The notes beneath the pieces were generated by a model. That model was not told where the DNA came from and made no database searches. It saw only the letters and a list, made by a program, of their open reading frames with translations. Below are positions 62,857-64,000 of a stretch of DNA of 64,000 bases, one piece after another (positions within the stretch are counted from its first letter, which is position 1; every line of letters starts with the position of its first letter). This stretch comes from Selenomonadaceae bacterium. GTDB lineage: Bacteria; Bacillota; Negativicutes; Selenomonadales; Selenomonadaceae. The DNA lies in the NCBI GenBank assembly GCA_017428215.1, contig JAFRRH010000068.1, positions 1 to 64,000 on the forward strand, written 5' to 3'. The position numbers were made by a program, and so were the translations under genes.

Positions 62857-62908
62857 ATAACCGGTTGATGAAGCCGATTAGAGGGCGGGTAGGGGTTAAT
62901 AACTCCTG

Positions 62909-62995
62909 CTACTTTTTGAAAAACCGATCGTAGAGATAACTGCCCAAAATCTTAGACAGCACATCCCAAACCAACGATAAAATGGTTTCGAACAT
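62909..62995 (-). CDS. 28-residue hydrophobic toxin-like peptide 3
   Basis: A 28-residue peptide: MFETILSLVWD start, VLSKILGSYLY core, DRFFKK tail. SD GAGGAGGTG ahead of ATG 62995. SD bases are in a 6-bp hairpin AACACC/GGTGTT (63000-63022). The 28-residue length, masked SD and basic tail match peptides 1 and 2. It faces three sRNA units on the other strand. It is also next to a GH25 gene, so a holin-like role is an alternative. Confidence 0.65.
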   Translation of the reverse strand: MFETILSLVWDVLSKILGSYLYDRFFKK

Positions 62996-63057
62996 TACTA
63001 ACACCTCCTCTCGTTCGGTGTTCTGCCGTAGTGTTCGAGGAGTGTAGCATCGGCGAG

Positions 63058-63086
63058 ATTATATCAGAAAGTTTTCAGCTGTTCAA
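63058..63086 (-). promoter_or_regulatory. Toxin 3 promoter
   Basis: TTGAAC-17-TATAAT on the minus strand, about 60 bases before the toxin start, as in loci 1 and 2. Confidence 0.65.
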
Positions 63087-63112
63087 TATTTTGTAAAGGC
63101 GGGCTTTTGCTG

Positions 63113-63141
63113 TTGACGCGGAAAAATTTTCTTGATAAAGT
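63113..63141 (+). promoter_or_regulatory. Promoter of GH25 gene
   Basis: TTGACG-17-TAAAGT, 29 bases before the ATG; divergent from the toxin 3 promoter. Confidence 0.5.
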
Positions 63142-63170
63142 TAGCGAAGATTTTTTTGGGAGGGATTTAT

Positions 63171-64000
63171 ATGCGCGGAGTAGATGTTTCGATTTTTAAC
63201 GAGAATATTGATTGGCAAGCTTTGAAGGCGGCAGGCATTGATTTTGCAATTTGTCGCACGGGCTATGGTCGCACGGACGCCGACGAAAGTTTTCAGGCGC
63301 AAGTGGAAGGAGCGCACAAAGCAGGGCTTATTTGCGGAGCTTATCATTATTCCTACGCACTCACGGTTGAAGCCGCCGCTCAAGAGGCGCAGTTTTGCAA
63401 GCAGATTATCGAACGGGCGGGCGTCCTGTTGGAGTTGCCTATTTGGTTCTACATGGAGGACAGCGACACTTATAAAAAACGTCACGGCTTTGAATTCTCG
63501 CGCCAAAATGTAACCGCCATTTGCAAAGCTTTCCTCGACAATATCAAGCCGTTGAATTGCGGCGTTTACTCGTCGTATTCGTGGCTGGAGGAAATGATTG
63601 ATTGGAAGTCGCTGGGCTGTGAAATTTGGTCGGCGCAGTGGGCTAAGGAAGATTCTTTCAAAGGGCGCATGTGGCAATACACTGACGCGCTTAAAATCGG
63701 CGGTCAAACTTTCAACGGAAATATTTTATACGAGGCTGGCGCACAAGCCGTTCTTGGACAGACGACGGAGCAACCTCAAGCCGCACCACAGACGACTAAC
63801 GATTTGATTCACAGTATTTTAAGCTCGCACGCCAAAGACGAGCCGACTGCCGCACCTGCTCAACCGACGACGCCTAAACCTCAAGGAAATCCGTCTGCCG
63901 CCATTAACAGCATTTTGTCTAATATAAAACCACAAGCCGGCGCGACTAAGAGCACTACTGAACCGTCCGCTGATGACAAAATTCGTAGTATTTTAGCGAA
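63171..64000 (+). CDS. GH25-type muramidase, 3' truncated by window
   Basis: At least 276 residues, open at the window end. GGGAGGG precedes ATG. GH25 fold: RGVDVSIFNENIDWQALKAA (first Asp), FAICRTGYGRTD, GAYHYSYA, LPIWFYMEDSD (catalytic Glu region), NCGVYSSYSWLEEM and SAQWAK...MWQYTD. No signal peptide is seen, as with phage-like endolysins, which need holins or another export route. After about residue 195 a Pro/Gln/Thr linker carries repeats of the form I-x-SIL-(S/A). Cleaves the glycan backbone of peptidoglycan. Confidence 0.85.
   Translation, partial: MRGVDVSIFNENIDWQALKAAGIDFAICRTGYGRTDADESFQAQVEGAHKAGLICGAYHYSYALTVEAAAQEAQFCKQIIERAGVLLELPIWFYMEDSDTYKKRHGFEFSRQNVTAICKAFLDNIKPLNCGVYSSYSWLEEMIDWKSLGCEIWSAQWAKEDSFKGRMWQYTDALKIGGQTFNGNILYEAGAQAVLGQTTEQPQAAPQTTNDLIHSILSSHAKDEPTAAPAQPTTPKPQGNPSAAINSILSNIKPQAGATKSTTEPSADDKIRSILA

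Noticed and set aside
62371-64000. Prophage lysis cassette
   Set aside because: Only a lysozyme and a tiny membrane peptide; no phage structural, integrase or packaging genes, and the same peptide type occurs beside dhaKLM without a lysozyme.

Overview
The window looks like the chromosome of a low-to-medium GC Firmicute, most likely a Negativicute (Selenomonadales, Selenomonas-like). Clues are the overlapping ispH-rpsA pair, TmcAL, EngB, RsmG and DhaKLM of Firmicute type, flagellin, frequent TTG/GTG starts behind strong Shine-Dalgarno sequences, and an OGT-type (GT41) glycosyltransferase beside flagellin. The placement is inferred from gene content only; there is no rRNA or tRNA in the window.

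Layout. 0-6 kb: a decayed flagellin fragment, a TolA-like membrane protein, a receptor-type Ser/Thr kinase divergent from an XRE regulator, a lipoprotein and a zinc-ribbon membrane protein; two of these minus-strand genes share a 30-bp upstream element. 6-20 kb: housekeeping genes carAB, ahbBA (siroheme decarboxylase type), engB, ispH-rpsA, secreted SH3 and M14 proteins, and an ogg-aroB-aroK-aroC operon with an SDR. 20-28 kb: a tight plus-strand operon of GrpE-like, Hsp70-like, a broken toxin-antitoxin pair, a 1070-residue J-like/zinc-ribbon/FN3-like protein, a zinc-ribbon GTPase and an exported protein. 28-36 kb: EAL phosphodiesterase, LicD, cobO, a polytopic membrane protein, ubiD, lipoprotein, hicAB and tatAC. 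36-42.5 kb: a second noncanonical GrpE-like/Hsp70-like pair behind a metallo-beta-lactamase-fold protein. 42.5-54.9 kb: tmcAL, GH73, oxidoreductases, amino acid permease, CNNM/CBS protein, rsmG, hisCB and dhaKLM. 54.9-55.7 kb and 62.4-63.1 kb: three type I toxin-antitoxin-like loci. 55.6-64 kb: radical SAM, U32, GT41, pilin, flagellin and a GH25 enzyme cut by the window edge.

The most interesting signal is a family of 28-residue hydrophobic peptides with a lysine tail (three copies). Each has its Shine-Dalgarno sequence buried in a hairpin and faces convergent small-RNA units whose sequence is complementary to that peptide's translation start. Two copies sit in a tandem duplication of about 400 bp that also left a ghost 5' end of the radical SAM gene. 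The third faces three tandem promoter-sRNA-terminator units. All five sRNA promoters have the same TTGAC(A/T)-17-TAAATT form.

A second DNA-level signal is the octamer CCGCGCAG, which occurs about 50 times on the two strands together. It falls in different reading frames and also in a terminator, against an expectation of about two or fewer. It behaves like a dispersed sequence tag (Chi-like, uptake-like or a protein/methylation site) rather than a codon effect.
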